Positions 1 through 8,911 of a stretch of 64,000 bases of DNA are shown piece by piece; the stretch's first letter is position 1; each line of letters starts with the position of its first letter. The stretch spans positions 1 through 64,000 of the forward strand of contig NZ_BDDT01000018.1 in the NCBI RefSeq assembly GCF_001661495.1, read 5' to 3'. A program made the position numbers and the translations under genes. This DNA comes from Pseudoalteromonas prydzensis (GTDB lineage: Bacteria; Pseudomonadota; Gammaproteobacteria; Enterobacterales; Alteromonadaceae). The notes under the pieces were generated by a model, which was given only the letters and a program-made list of their open reading frames with translations, made no database searches and was not told the DNA's origin.

Positions 1-226
1 TCCCATTATCACATTCAAATAATTTATTCTAATACACAAACACAAAAACAATTAAAATATTTATATAAATAACAATAATTACAAACTTAAGCTAAGCGCG
101 CTGTGTGCGAAGAAACAAAGAAAAATGTGGTAACTTCAAGTAAAACAAACCTGTTAAAATTGGTTTATAAGCTTTTCGAAAACCATTACTATTGGCCGCT
201 CTAAAATATAAATAACGGATATTGAC

Positions 227-844
227 ATGCTAGATTTTGCTGTACTGGGAGTATTTATACCGACTTTCTTTTTTGTCTCAATTACCCCTGGCATGTGTAT
301 GACTCTGGCCATGACCTTAGGGATGAGTATTGGTGTACGACGAACTATGTGGATGATGATCGGTGAATTACTCGGTGTTGCCATTGTTGCGATAGCTGCG
401 GTCGCAGGTGTAGCCAGTATTATGCTCAACTACCCAGCCGTATTTAATGCCTTAAAATGGCTCGGCGCAGGGTATTTAATCTACATAGGTGTGATGATGT
501 GGCGCGCAAAATCAACCGTCAAATTAGATGCTCAAAGTCAGCTGAAAGTATCTCGACAAACTTTATTCTCACAAGGGTTTATTACCGCGATTGCCAATCC
601 TAAAGGTTGGGCGTTTATGATTTCCCTCCTGCCGCCGTTTATCAATATTGACTACGCGATTGTGCCGCAATTGAGCATGTTAGTCACCATCATTATGCTC
701 AGCGAGTTTACTTGTATGATGCTCTATGCCACTGGCGGAAAAAGTTTACGATTGTTTTTAAATCAAGGTGATAACATCAAATGGATGAATCGTATCGCCG
801 GTAGTTTAATGGTTGCTGTAGGAGTATGGTTGGCAGTTAGTTAA
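227..844 (+). CDS. LysE/RhtB-family amino-acid exporter
   Basis: This 205-residue inner-membrane protein has the size and layout of the LysE/RhtB exporters, which move amino acids or related small molecules out of the cell. The N-terminal segment is hydrophobic and contains the family's T-P-G signature (ITPGMCMT, about residues 19-26), followed by further membrane spans near 40-65, 70-90, 110-135, 145-165 and the C-terminus. The start ATG follows a GGA about 8 bases upstream. It stands alone and converges on the acyltransferase fusion gene. The substrate cannot be told from sequence. Family is likely; the specific role is open. Confidence 0.85.
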   Translation: MLDFAVLGVFIPTFFFVSITPGMCMTLAMTLGMSIGVRRTMWMMIGELLGVAIVAIAAVAGVASIMLNYPAVFNALKWLGAGYLIYIGVMMWRAKSTVKLDAQSQLKVSRQTLFSQGFITAIANPKGWAFMISLLPPFINIDYAIVPQLSMLVTIIMLSEFTCMMLYATGGKSLRLFLNQGDNIKWMNRIAGSLMVAVGVWLAVS

Positions 845-856
845 TGACCAACTAAG

Positions 857-910
857 AAAAACGCTCGCGCACCACTGATGCCTAAATGAGTGATGCGCAC
901 TAAATTTTAT
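857..910. terminator. Bidirectional terminator between convergent genes
   Basis: Arms at 867-876 and 889-898 pair (GCGCACCACT with AGTGATGCGC, one mismatch) around a 12-base loop. Runs of A lie to the left and T-rich sequence to the right, so the hairpin could end transcription from both the LysE gene and the opposing acyltransferase gene. Confidence 0.6.
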
Positions 911-937
911 CTCTTTTACATTGTTATTAACTCACGA

Positions 938-2839
938 TTAAATAGTCCCCTTTTCATACTGTTCATTTAAAGCAACCACTCGCTCACGCAGTTTATCAGC
1001 AGTTACTTGGCTTGCAGCAATTGGCTCGTCAACGGTCACAGCCACCAGCGACCACTTCAGTCGTGGAAGTCGCCATTTTGCTTTGCGACTAAACATACTG
1101 CCCCATAAACCGCCCAGATGAACAGGAATAACGGGCACCGGTGAACGCTGTATAATACGTTCAATACCACGGCGGAAAATATCAATAGACCCATCGCCGG
1201 TTAATTTACCTTCAGGGAAAATCCCCACTAACTCACCGTTAGCTAATGCTTTTGCAACCTCATCAAATGCTTGTTGGAACGCCTGCGGATCAGATTTTTC
1301 ACTGTCAATTGGAATTGCCTTGGCCATTTTAAATAACCAATGCAATGCCGGAGAATAGTAAATAGGAGCAAACACCATAAACCGAATAGGTCTTGGTGAC
1401 GCCGCTAAAATAAACATCCAATCAACAAAGCTGACGTGATTACTCACCAATACAGCGGCACCTTCGCTGGGAATATTATGTTCCCCTTTGGTACGCACTC
1501 GATACATGCAAATAGTCAACAAGTAAATAATAAAACGTAAGAAGAACTCCGGCACCTTAGTATAGATATACACGCAGATCAGTAAATTTAATCCTGCCAG
1601 TAATAACAACAACTGTGGAATTGACCACGCAAATACAGACAGCGTTATAATACTTAACACCGCACTGGCGACCATAAACAACGCGTTTAACACGTTATTC
1701 GCGGCAATGATGCGTGAACGGCTTGATTCTACGGTGCGTTGTTGGATCAACGCGTACAGCGGCACAGTATAAAAACCAGCCGCAATACCTATGCCGGCCA
1801 TCCAGATAAAATGCCAATACATATCACCGGTATGCAGTACTTGCTCAAGTGTAAATAATGCTTCGCTTGGTTGCTGGTAAAAGCTCATTGCCGGTTCTTG
1901 ACTCAGTAGATACAGAAATAATGTGATCAACAAGGCACCAAACGGCACGATACCAAGTTCAATCCGAGAGCGAGATAGTTTTTCACACAGCAGCGACCCT
2001 ATTGCAATACTTAATGAAAACACCACCAACGCGCTGGTGACAACAAGCTCATCACCAACCATCACATACTTCACGTAGTTTGGCAGCGCGGTTAAAATAA
2101 TGGCCCCAATAAACCAAAACCAGCTGATGCCAAGTACGGACTTTCCGACTGATTCAGTTTGGGCATTGAGTGCCTTAAACAAACCTGTAGTCGATGAAAA
2201 TAAATTAAAACTAAACACTAAATTAGCATCATTCGCTGCACTGAAAGGTATAGAGCGACTACTCAGATAGCCAATAATCGCCAAGCAAACAATTGTTACA
2301 CTAATAATCGTCGGCCCCAAGGTTTGAGTAATGTAATACGTACCAAACGTTGTGCCGAGCAAAATGGCCACGAATGTCGCGGACTCAACAAGGCCATTAG
2401 CTTTGGTCAATTCATCGGCTGCGACGTGTTGCGGTAAAATAGAGTACTTTAGTGGGCCAAAAAAGGTACTTTGTAATCCAGTTAAAAATACCGTTGTTAA
2501 CATCAGCCAAACAGACTGCGTTGAAATGGCCACTGCGCCTACCAGCATAATCGGGATTTCTGCAAGTTTTACGGCACGGATCAATTTTGATTTTTCTTTT
2601 TTTTCTGCAAGTTGCCCCGCCATCCCTGAAAATAAAAAGAACGGTAAAATAAATAAGCCAGCCGCTAAATTAGAATACAAAGCGCCATCGGCAACATTTG
2701 CGGTTTGAAAAATGAGTAACAGCAACACCGCTTGTTTATATACATTATCGTTTAACGCAGAGAAAAACTGAGTAACAAACAGTGGTAAAAAGCGTCGGCT
2801 CTTTAACAAAGCGCGCTGAGGTTTTTTATTATCTTGCAT
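938..2839 (-). CDS. MFS transporter fused to 1-acylglycerol-phosphate acyltransferase (LplT-PlsC type)
   Basis: This is a 633-residue fusion. Residues about 1-410 form a 12-span major-facilitator domain like the lysophospholipid flippase LplT (N-terminal QFFSALNDNVYK). Residues about 430-633 form a PlsC-type acyltransferase with the catalytic HX4D motif in NHVSFVDW and the acceptor-binding FPEGKLTGDG. Known relatives import lysophospholipid and re-acylate it at the inner membrane; E. coli splits this between LplT and the two-domain Aas. Here no acyl-ACP synthetase domain is attached, so the acyl donor must be made elsewhere. The gene stands alone on the minus strand. Domain calls are strong; the remodelling role is inferred from the family. 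Confidence 0.88.
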   Translation of the reverse strand: MQDNKKPQRALLKSRRFLPLFVTQFFSALNDNVYKQAVLLLLIFQTANVADGALYSNLAAGLFILPFFLFSGMAGQLAEKKEKSKLIRAVKLAEIPIMLVGAVAISTQSVWLMLTTVFLTGLQSTFFGPLKYSILPQHVAADELTKANGLVESATFVAILLGTTFGTYYITQTLGPTIISVTIVCLAIIGYLSSRSIPFSAANDANLVFSFNLFSSTTGLFKALNAQTESVGKSVLGISWFWFIGAIILTALPNYVKYVMVGDELVVTSALVVFSLSIAIGSLLCEKLSRSRIELGIVPFGALLITLFLYLLSQEPAMSFYQQPSEALFTLEQVLHTGDMYWHFIWMAGIGIAAGFYTVPLYALIQQRTVESSRSRIIAANNVLNALFMVASAVLSIITLSVFAWSIPQLLLLLAGLNLLICVYIYTKVPEFFLRFIIYLLTICMYRVRTKGEHNIPSEGAAVLVSNHVSFVDWMFILAASPRPIRFMVFAPIYYSPALHWLFKMAKAIPIDSEKSDPQAFQQAFDEVAKALANGELVGIFPEGKLTGDGSIDIFRRGIERIIQRSPVPVIPVHLGGLWGSMFSRKAKWRLPRLKWSLVAVTVDEPIAASQVTADKLRERVVALNEQYEKGTI

Positions 2840-2951
2840 TGTTATCCTTACAAATTAACCTGACTGATGAAAAATGAACTCACCTCACTACAAAATAGAT
2901 TACACAGTTAAAGGACAAATTACGATCAAACTTTACCGCCAAGCTATAAGA

Positions 2952-2986
2952 ACAAAAAACCTGCATAACGGGCGTTAATGCAGGTT
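2952..2986 (-). terminator. Rho-independent terminator after recR
   Basis: The arms AACCTGCAT (2958-2966) and ATGCAGGTT (2978-2986) form a perfect 9-bp stem. On the minus strand the stem is followed by six T. It closes the apt-dnaX-ybaB-recR gene run. Confidence 0.9.
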
Positions 2987-3020
2987 CTAAAGTCGCGTTG
3001 CAGTTATTAACTAAAAATGA

Positions 3021-3629
3021 TTAATCTTGCCCCACAACTCTGCGACCACTAAAAGCATGCATGAGGGTCATACCATCGAGTAAATCAAGTTCACCACCGA
3101 CCGGAATACCATGAGCTATGCGTGATGCAGCAACCTTATAACGATGGCACAACTGAGCGATATAATGCGCTGTGGTTTCGCCTTCAACCGTCGGGTTAGT
3201 TGCCAAAATCACTTCATTGATACCGCCTTGCTGCAATTTTTGCTCAAGAACATCAAGGCCAATTTCATTCGGACCAATACCATCAATGGGTGATAAGTGC
3301 CCCATTAACACAAAGTATAAACCTTTGTATTGCCCAGTCTGTTCAATCGCAAGTACATCAGTAGGTGATTCAACAACACACAAAATGCCGCTGTCTTGAC
3401 GCTTAGGGCTTAAACAGATTTCACACTGTGGTTGCTCTGCAAAAGTACGGCACGACTGGCAATGCCCTACGGCACTCATCGCTTTGATCAGTGCATTACC
3501 AAGTTGCGTCCCCCCTTTACGGTCACGCTCAAGTAAATGAAACGCAATGCGCTGCGCTGATTTTGGGCCTATGCCCGGCTGACAGCGCAGTGCTTCAATT
3601 AACTGATTTAAACTCTCGGAAAGTTGCAT
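3021..3629 (-). CDS. recR: Recombination protein RecR
   Basis: RecR works with RecO and RecF to load RecA on gapped DNA. The 202-residue protein has the expected order: an N-terminal helix-hairpin-helix ([18 protein letters not shown]), a four-cysteine zinc finger (CQSC...CEIC, about residues 57-72), a Toprim domain ([15 protein letters not shown]) and the C-terminal [16 protein letters not shown] segment. It lies 8 bases downstream of ybaB in the conserved dnaX-ybaB-recR order and ends at a strong terminator. Length and motifs match the family fully. Confidence 0.97.
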   Translation of the reverse strand: MQLSESLNQLIEALRCQPGIGPKSAQRIAFHLLERDRKGGTQLGNALIKAMSAVGHCQSCRTFAEQPQCEICLSPKRQDSGILCVVESPTDVLAIEQTGQYKGLYFVLMGHLSPIDGIGPNEIGLDVLEQKLQQGGINEVILATNPTVEGETTAHYIAQLCHRYKVAASRIAHGIPVGGELDLLDGMTLMHAFSGRRVVGQD

Positions 3630-3637
3630 GATTTGCC

Positions 3638-3964
3638 TTAGAACGGCATTTTCATACCTGGTGGTAATTGCATACCGCCAGTAACTTTACCCATGCGCTC
3701 TTGCGTCTCTTCTGCTACACGACGGACTGCATCATTGCAGGCAGCAGCAAGTAAGTCTTCAATCATGTCTTTGTCGTCTTCCATTAAGCTTTCATCAAGC
3801 TCAACGCGGCGAACATTGTGATTACCAAGCATAGTTACTTTAACTAAACCAGCACCGGCTTCGCCAACTACTTCTAAGTTAGCGATTTCGTCTTGGGCTT
3901 TTTGCATGCGCTCTTGCATTTGCTGCGCTTGCTTCATCATATTACCCATTCCACCTTTAAACAT
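3638..3964 (-). CDS. ybaB: YbaB/EbfC nucleoid-associated protein
   Basis: This 108-residue protein is the small DNA-binding YbaB/EbfC dimer. It begins with the typical [18 protein letters not shown] helix and carries the conserved [18 protein letters not shown] strand region and the LPPGMKMPF tail. It sits between dnaX (55 bases upstream) and recR (8 bases downstream), the position it holds in most gammaproteobacteria, which supports an operon. Its molecular role, nucleoid binding with mild effects on gene expression, is known from the family rather than visible here. Confidence 0.96.
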   Translation of the reverse strand: MFKGGMGNMMKQAQQMQERMQKAQDEIANLEVVGEAGAGLVKVTMLGNHNVRRVELDESLMEDDKDMIEDLLAAACNDAVRRVAEETQERMGKVTGGMQLPPGMKMPF

Positions 3965-4019
3965 AACTTTCTCTCTTTCTATTTCTAATTGCCATGAAGA
4001 TAAGGGCTATTGCAGTGAA

Positions 4020-6371
4020 TTACAATGCCTGAATACTGTTTTCATCGATAATTGCAGAAAATAGCTGCTGTAGTTGCACGATATTTTCATCGCTGTTGAT
4101 CACATCAATAGCTTGCTGATGACGCCCAGCATCTATTTTTTGCTGAATTAAATAAGGCGAATCAATCACCCCAGCAGCAAAATTGATGGTCAGGTCCACG
4201 TTATGCTCATAAATACTCGCTAAAGCAGCACTAAGCTTTTGTCTTAACATCGGGGTATCAAGGTGTTTTTGCGACTCATCCACTTCTAAATGCAACTGTT
4301 GCTGCTGTTTAGAATAAATTGAATGCAAGGCAAATTGACGCATCCGCCCGCCTAGTCCCATACGCTTAATTAAATAAGCCCATTCATCTTGCTGATGCGC
4401 GAAACGAATATCACTGATCGGACTTTGAAAATCATCCGGCACTTGAATATTTATTTCAGGCTCTGCCTCAGTCACCACTTTTTGTGGATTAATTTGCTCC
4501 AATAACTCTGGCGCTAAATTTTCTACTATTGTCTGGTGCTTCTCTTTAAAGTCAGGCTTTAAAACCTTTGTTGGCACACTCTTAGGTGTATAACTGCCAA
4601 CCTCTGCTTGGCTAGGACTGGGTGTCCCCGTTATCTGGGGTTGTGGCTTTTTTACTGATAGATTGCTCTCAACCTCAGCTGTGCTATTCATTTGTGACTG
4701 TGTGGATAATTTACCACCAGACAGTGTCCCAGCACCGGAAATATTTCTATCACGTAAAATACGCGCTATGGCAGACTGCGCTTGTGCTTCTTTTTGGCCG
4801 ACATCAGTGGTTGGCGAATACTCAGGCAATGAGGCGCTCTGCAGAGCGGCACTACTTTGTTCAACATCCGGTTGCTGTTCGTTACCATAATGCTCAGCGT
4901 AATGAGCATTGTCAGCATGAAAACCTTGCTCGGCTGCATTACTCATCACATCATCATATTGTGATGCTAATTGCTGCTCAAGTTCGCTATCTGAATCATC
5001 AGCTGTAGCATTACTATCACTCGTTTGTGACGCAGCTGCAGCGGCTTGAGTAGGCTCGTTATTGACGGTACTGAATTGCGCTTGCTGCACTGCCTCAGGG
5101 CTGACTGTATTATCGACGGTTTTGTCTTCTTCAGTGGCCGAAGTAGTAGATAATGTGGCTTGGTTATCAATATGCGCTGATGATACTTGCTTATTTTTAT
5201 TTAGAATATCTCTGAGCGAACCCGCTCGATCACGCTTCTGTTCAGCCGATTTGGCTGTTGTGGTTGTGCTGGCAAGTACTTGGTTATCAATCGGTTGAAA
5301 TGCCAATAAACGTAACATGATCATTTCAAAGCCTAAGCGAGGCTCTGGTGCCCACTGTAAGTCTTTTTTACCATTGAGCAGCAATTGATAATAAACCTGA
5401 ATTTGCTGCGAGTCGCAGCTAAGCGCTACTTCACTAATAAACTCGCGGTTGTAATCGTCTAACTTGGCCGCATCAGGCACCAATTGCGTTAATTGCGTCA
5501 AATGTGTCAGGCCGATAAGATCGTCTAACAAAGCAATATAGTTTGGGTTTTGAGTCGCAACTTGCTCAATTTGCGCCATCAATGCTGGGCCGTCTTGGGC
5601 TAATAATGCAACCAATAAGTGCTGACTATAATGGTTGTCTATCAAACCAAGCATTGCTTGCACGGCTTGATGTTGTATATCACCATTCGTTTGTGCAATC
5701 GCTTGGTCGGTTAAGCTCAATGCATCACGCATACTACCATCAGCCGCTTTGGCGATAATTTGCAGTGCTTGTGTTTCAAAACGTAGTTTTTCTTCGCCTA
5801 ACACGTATTCTAACTGTTGGAGTATTTCCGGTTGCGATAACGCATTAAGATTAAACTGCAAACAACGCGATAAAATAGTAACGGGTAGTTTTTGCGGATC
5901 AGTTGTGGCGAGTAAAAATTTAACGTGTTCAGGTGGCTCTTCGAGGGTTTTTAATAACGCATTAAAACTGTGCTTTGAAAGCATGTGCACTTCATCGATA
6001 AGGTATACTTTATAGCGCCCACGAGTGGGGGCATATTGTACATTATCAAGAATTTCACGGGTGTCTTCCACTTTTGTCCGTGATGCCGCATCAATTTCAA
6101 GCAAATCAATATAGCGACCGGTTTCAATATCTACACAGCTGCTACATTTTCCACACGGTTGCGCCGATATGCCTTCATCACAATTTAAGCTTTTTGCAAA
6201 AATTCGTGCGATGGTGGTTTTACCCACCCCGCGAGTCCCAGTGAACAAATAAGCGTGATGCAGTCTATTTTGTGTTAAAGCATTAATAAGTGCTTGTTTC
6301 ACATGAGACTGACCGACCAATTCATGAAAGGTCTGGGGACGCCACTTTCTCGCTAGGACTTGATAACTCAT
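4020..6371 (-). CDS. dnaX: DNA polymerase III subunits tau/gamma
   Basis: This 783-residue protein is the tau subunit, the clamp-loader ATPase that also holds polymerase and helicase together. The AAA+ module comes first: Walker A GTRGVGKTT near residue 45, a zinc-binding cysteine set CGKCSSC, Walker B LIDEVHML and sensor 1 LLATTDPQKLP. A long acidic, Q/T/S-rich linker (about 380-600) makes it longer than E. coli tau (643). The C-terminal 140 or so residues are the polymerase-binding domain. An in-frame A AAA AAG heptamer at codons 574-575, just before that domain, probably yields a shorter gamma form. The gene follows apt by 3 bases. Confidence 0.96.
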   Translation of the reverse strand: MSYQVLARKWRPQTFHELVGQSHVKQALINALTQNRLHHAYLFTGTRGVGKTTIARIFAKSLNCDEGISAQPCGKCSSCVDIETGRYIDLLEIDAASRTKVEDTREILDNVQYAPTRGRYKVYLIDEVHMLSKHSFNALLKTLEEPPEHVKFLLATTDPQKLPVTILSRCLQFNLNALSQPEILQQLEYVLGEEKLRFETQALQIIAKAADGSMRDALSLTDQAIAQTNGDIQHQAVQAMLGLIDNHYSQHLLVALLAQDGPALMAQIEQVATQNPNYIALLDDLIGLTHLTQLTQLVPDAAKLDDYNREFISEVALSCDSQQIQVYYQLLLNGKKDLQWAPEPRLGFEMIMLRLLAFQPIDNQVLASTTTTAKSAEQKRDRAGSLRDILNKNKQVSSAHIDNQATLSTTSATEEDKTVDNTVSPEAVQQAQFSTVNNEPTQAAAAASQTSDSNATADDSDSELEQQLASQYDDVMSNAAEQGFHADNAHYAEHYGNEQQPDVEQSSAALQSASLPEYSPTTDVGQKEAQAQSAIARILRDRNISGAGTLSGGKLSTQSQMNSTAEVESNLSVKKPQPQITGTPSPSQAEVGSYTPKSVPTKVLKPDFKEKHQTIVENLAPELLEQINPQKVVTEAEPEINIQVPDDFQSPISDIRFAHQQDEWAYLIKRMGLGGRMRQFALHSIYSKQQQQLHLEVDESQKHLDTPMLRQKLSAALASIYEHNVDLTINFAAGVIDSPYLIQQKIDAGRHQQAIDVINSDENIVQLQQLFSAIIDENSIQAL
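4630..4675 (-). other. Probable programmed -1 frameshift site in dnaX
   Basis: On the coding strand the heptamer A AAA AAG occupies 4653-4647, with AAA and AAG being codons 574 and 575 in the zero frame, the same heptamer and phase as the E. coli dnaX site. A purine-rich GAGAG lies about 12 bases upstream. A CCCC/GGGG hairpin with a 7-base loop lies about 7 bases downstream. After slipping, 11 more codons precede a TAG, giving a gamma-like product of about 586 residues that lacks the polymerase-binding domain. The site is seen in sequence; use in the cell is inferred. Confidence 0.7.
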
Positions 6372-6374
6372 TAA

Positions 6375-6920
6375 TTATTCGCCTTCGAATTCAACCAATT
6401 TTAGGATTTTAATACCCATTTTCGCAATGCGTTGCTCGCCACCCAGTTCGGGTAACGATACGACAAATGCTGCATCTGTTGCATGACCACCTAATTTGTT
6501 CACTAACTTAGCAGTCGCTTCAATCGTACCACCCGTTGCTAATAAGTCATCCACTAATAACACTTTATCGCCAGAGACAATCGCATCGGTGTGCAATTCT
6601 AAAACATCTTCACCATATTCTAGCTGGTAATCTTGAGAGATCACGGCACGTGGCAATTTGCCAGGTTTACGCACCGGAATAAATGGGATGCCCAGTGCAT
6701 ATGAAAGTGGCGCACCAAAAATAAAACCACGAGATTCAGTACCAATGATTTTAGTAAAGCCTTGATCTTTATAGGCGCTAATAAATGCATTGATGGTTGC
6801 TTGAAATGCCGCAGGGTTAGCCATTAAGGTTGTTACATCACGGAACATGATGCCCGCTTTTGGGTAATCTGCAATAGTGGTAATGCTATCTTTGATGATA
6901 GACGGAGTTACTTGAGTCAT
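6375..6920 (-). CDS. apt: Adenine phosphoribosyltransferase
   Basis: Apt salvages adenine to AMP using PRPP in the cytoplasm. The 181-residue protein has the family features in order: the [11 protein letters not shown] region, the [18 protein letters not shown] segment, the flexible loop [17 protein letters not shown] and the PRPP-binding motif [13 protein letters not shown] near residue 125. It is the first gene of the apt-dnaX-ybaB-recR run, with only 3 bases to dnaX, which argues for co-transcription. Confidence 0.97.
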   Translation of the reverse strand: MTQVTPSIIKDSITTIADYPKAGIMFRDVTTLMANPAAFQATINAFISAYKDQGFTKIIGTESRGFIFGAPLSYALGIPFIPVRKPGKLPRAVISQDYQLEYGEDVLELHTDAIVSGDKVLLVDDLLATGGTIEATAKLVNKLGGHATDAAFVVSLPELGGEQRIAKMGIKILKLVEFEGE

Positions 6921-7000
6921 AATTTAAATTATTTTATCTGTAATATTACAAAGCAGATAAGTATAACATCACAAAAATCAGTTGTCGGCAGGAAGTTTAG

Positions 7001-7028
7001 AAAAAGATAAGGCTGCAAAGGCAGCCGC
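7001..7028 (-). terminator. Terminator after the HvfC / small membrane peptide genes
   Basis: GGCTGC (7011-7016) and GCAGCC (7021-7026) form a 6-bp stem with a 4-base loop. On the minus strand a T-rich stretch (TTATCTTTTTC) follows. It sits about 20 bases after the stop of the 40-codon gene and separates the cluster from apt. Confidence 0.7.
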
Positions 7029-7047
7029 TAAATTTGCATGGTGCAAA

Positions 7048-7170
7048 TTAAGATACAGTGGTGATCCAGCCTAGGATTGCATTTAAACAGCCAATTCCTA
7101 CAAACACGGCTAAAAACGCAAGAAAATACATTGCATTAAATGGGTCTTTAAAATCTTTATCTTCAGACAT
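7048..7170 (-). CDS. Small single-span membrane peptide (40 residues), unknown role
   Basis: This 40-codon reading frame begins MSEDKDFKDPFNAM, has one hydrophobic span (about residues 15-35, YFLAFLAVFVGIGCLNAILG) and ends WITTVS. The sequence before the ATG contains AAAGGTAGT, giving an acceptable ribosome site. It lies 74 bases after the hvfC-like gene on the same strand and directly before a terminator, so it may be the last gene of that transcript. A charged head followed by one span is typical of small inner-membrane proteins. I do not recognise the family. Being a real gene is likely from codon structure and placement; any link to metallophore export or processing is inference. Confidence 0.6.
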   Translation of the reverse strand: MSEDKDFKDPFNAMYFLAFLAVFVGIGCLNAILGWITTVS

Positions 7171-7244
7171 GAAGTACTACCTTTTATTAAGCGCGACAAA
7201 TTAAGGCGCACATAATAGACGATGTAAAATAATCAATAAAGGTT

Positions 7245-8003
7245 TTAAGCGTGATTTTTTGTCACGATGACACCAAGTTTAGCCATTGCAGTTAACGTTG
7301 CAGTCGCACCTTGAAATAATTGCTCTGGCGTAAATTGCGGGGCGTGTTGAGCAACTTGCGCCACCAAAACAGGTAAACGAATACCTGGGGTAACATCTAT
7401 AATCGATAATAACAGCGCCGTCATTGCATTGGTGGCAAGAAATTGCACTTCGTCATCTGTATCACGGTATACCACAAAATAGTGCGGCTGCTCACTAGGC
7501 AGTTGTGGTTGAAAATCCGCACTGATATGCTGCACAGGAAACTGGTAACTCAAGTTTCTAGCGCTGCTACTTAGATACAGAGGCACCTCGGTTAGCTCAT
7601 CAGTTATTGCACACTCTATTGGATCGCTTTGTGCTATCGATACATCCAGCTCAATCCATTCATAATGGGCAAGCTCTAACATAAACACAGGATCACTTGG
7701 CTGTAATTCGTAGTCAGTACTTAAATAAGCTATAAACTCTCCCGCGATATCCAAAAAATAGGGAGAGTGGCAATCGTGCTCTGCAAAAAACCGCCGCACT
7801 AACTTTACCCAGTCATCATCGCTGTAAAGTGTTTTCAGTACTGGAAACCCAGAGGAAATAAAGCCGTTGATATTATTAAAAAATAGGTCACGGTAAATCG
7901 CCATACGGCGGTCTTCGATGCCATCAGGCTTTGGGTGTAATTGCGGGTTACGAATATGCGCCATAAACGCATGTTGGCTATCTATAAAGTTCATATCAGG
8001 CAC
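7245..8003 (-). CDS. hvfC: HvfC-like RiPP maturation partner (DUF2063)
   Basis: This 252-residue cytoplasmic protein carries the DUF2063 N-terminal domain: an R..IYRDLFFNNINGF helix near residues 32-48 and GFPVLKTLYSDDDW at about 53-66. In known HvfABC, Buf and Mbn clusters this partner binds the precursor peptide and presents it to the DUF692 iron enzyme. Its start lies inside the end of hvfB, an 8-base overlap, so the two are translationally coupled. The C-terminal half (about 140-252) is weakly conserved in the family, so its limits are uncertain. The assignment rests on the N-terminal motif plus adjacency to hvfB and hvfA. Confidence 0.88.
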   Translation of the reverse strand: MPDMNFIDSQHAFMAHIRNPQLHPKPDGIEDRRMAIYRDLFFNNINGFISSGFPVLKTLYSDDDWVKLVRRFFAEHDCHSPYFLDIAGEFIAYLSTDYELQPSDPVFMLELAHYEWIELDVSIAQSDPIECAITDELTEVPLYLSSSARNLSYQFPVQHISADFQPQLPSEQPHYFVVYRDTDDEVQFLATNAMTALLLSIIDVTPGIRLPVLVAQVAQHAPQFTPEQLFQGATATLTAMAKLGVIVTKNHA

Positions 8004-8850
8004 TTTCTTTATTCTGTGTTATAGCGTGTTTTGCTTGTAGCTGATGGATGATATCCAACTCTTTTATAAGCTCAGGCATAGCTGGAATATTAAAATCACG
8101 CTCTAATAAGGTGGGAAACACCCCGTGATGCTGATAAGCAAGGTCAAGTAAATGCCACACCGGATCAATTACATCCGCGCCATGCGTGTCAACAATCAAA
8201 TCATCCGCTTCATTGTAATGCCCTGCTACATGACCATACGCTATGCGGTTTGATGGTAAGTTCGCCAAGAAATGTTCGCTGTCGTAACCATGATTTACTG
8301 AATTTACATAAATATTATTCACATCTAGCAGTAACTTACAGTCAGCTTGCTGTAAAATTTCATTAGTGAAGTCCAATTCACTGATCTGCTGATCTGGCGC
8401 GGCATAATAAGAAACATTTTCAATCGCAATTTGTTGCTCAAGAATATCTTGTACTTGTTTAATTCGAGAGACAACATGTTTAATTGCCTGCTCAGTAAAT
8501 GGGATCGGCATTAAGTCATACATGTGCCCATTGCCTGAACAATAACTGAGGTGCTCACTAAAGAGTTTAATGTTATGTGTTTTGAAAAATACTTTTAATG
8601 ATTTTACAAATTCAATGTCTAACGGTTCAGGGGAGCCTATAGATAACGATAAACCATGGCAGAGGAAATTATTTGCGTCAGTAAGTGACTTAAACTGCTT
8701 AGCGAAACGACCACCCAATTTTAACCAATTCTCTGGCGCGACTTCCATAAAATCAATTTGGCTTGGCATCTGAGTAAACAACTCGTCGAGCATCTCTCGA
8801 CGTAAGCCAAGACCTACCATGCCAAATTCATCTTGTTTTTTTACTACCAT
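7996..8850 (-). CDS. hvfB: HvfB-like multinuclear iron oxygenase (DUF692), RiPP maturase
   Basis: This 284-residue TIM-barrel protein belongs to DUF692 (MNIO), whose members convert cysteine residues of precursor peptides to oxazolone/thioamide or related groups with iron. The family's ligand and active-site stretches are present in order: FMEVAPENW, CHGLSLSIGS, FSEHLSYC, IAIENVSYYA, LLLDVNNIYVNSVNHG, YGHVAGH and DTHGADV. The ATG follows GGAG in the leader. It lies 105 bases after the cysteine-rich precursor gene and overlaps the DUF2063 gene, the standard ABC order. A terminator hairpin in the A-B gap should make it less abundant than the precursor. Confidence 0.93.
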   Translation of the reverse strand: MVVKKQDEFGMVGLGLRREMLDELFTQMPSQIDFMEVAPENWLKLGGRFAKQFKSLTDANNFLCHGLSLSIGSPEPLDIEFVKSLKVFFKTHNIKLFSEHLSYCSGNGHMYDLMPIPFTEQAIKHVVSRIKQVQDILEQQIAIENVSYYAAPDQQISELDFTNEILQQADCKLLLDVNNIYVNSVNHGYDSEHFLANLPSNRIAYGHVAGHYNEADDLIVDTHGADVIDPVWHLLDLAYQHHGVFPTLLERDFNIPAMPELIKELDIIHQLQAKHAITQNKESA

Positions 8851-8866
8851 TTAAATCTCCACCAAT

Positions 8867-8888
8867 AAAAAAGGGCCTATGCAGGCCC
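8867..8888 (-). terminator. Intercistronic terminator/attenuator between hvfA and hvfB
   Basis: GGGCCT (8873-8878) and AGGCCC (8883-8888) form a G+C-rich 6-bp stem with a 4-base loop. On the minus strand it is followed directly by six T. It lies after the precursor gene and only about 16 bases before the hvfB start, so it should stop most transcripts after hvfA and let a minority read into the maturase genes. Confidence 0.85.
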
Positions 8889-8911
8889 TGATTATGCATT
8901 GCGACTAATTT

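Noticed and set aside
5361-5370. Second A-run in dnaX (GGT AAA AAA GAC) as a frameshift site
   Set aside because: It is not in the X XXY YYZ phase with a preceding A; only the site at 4,647-4,653 fits.
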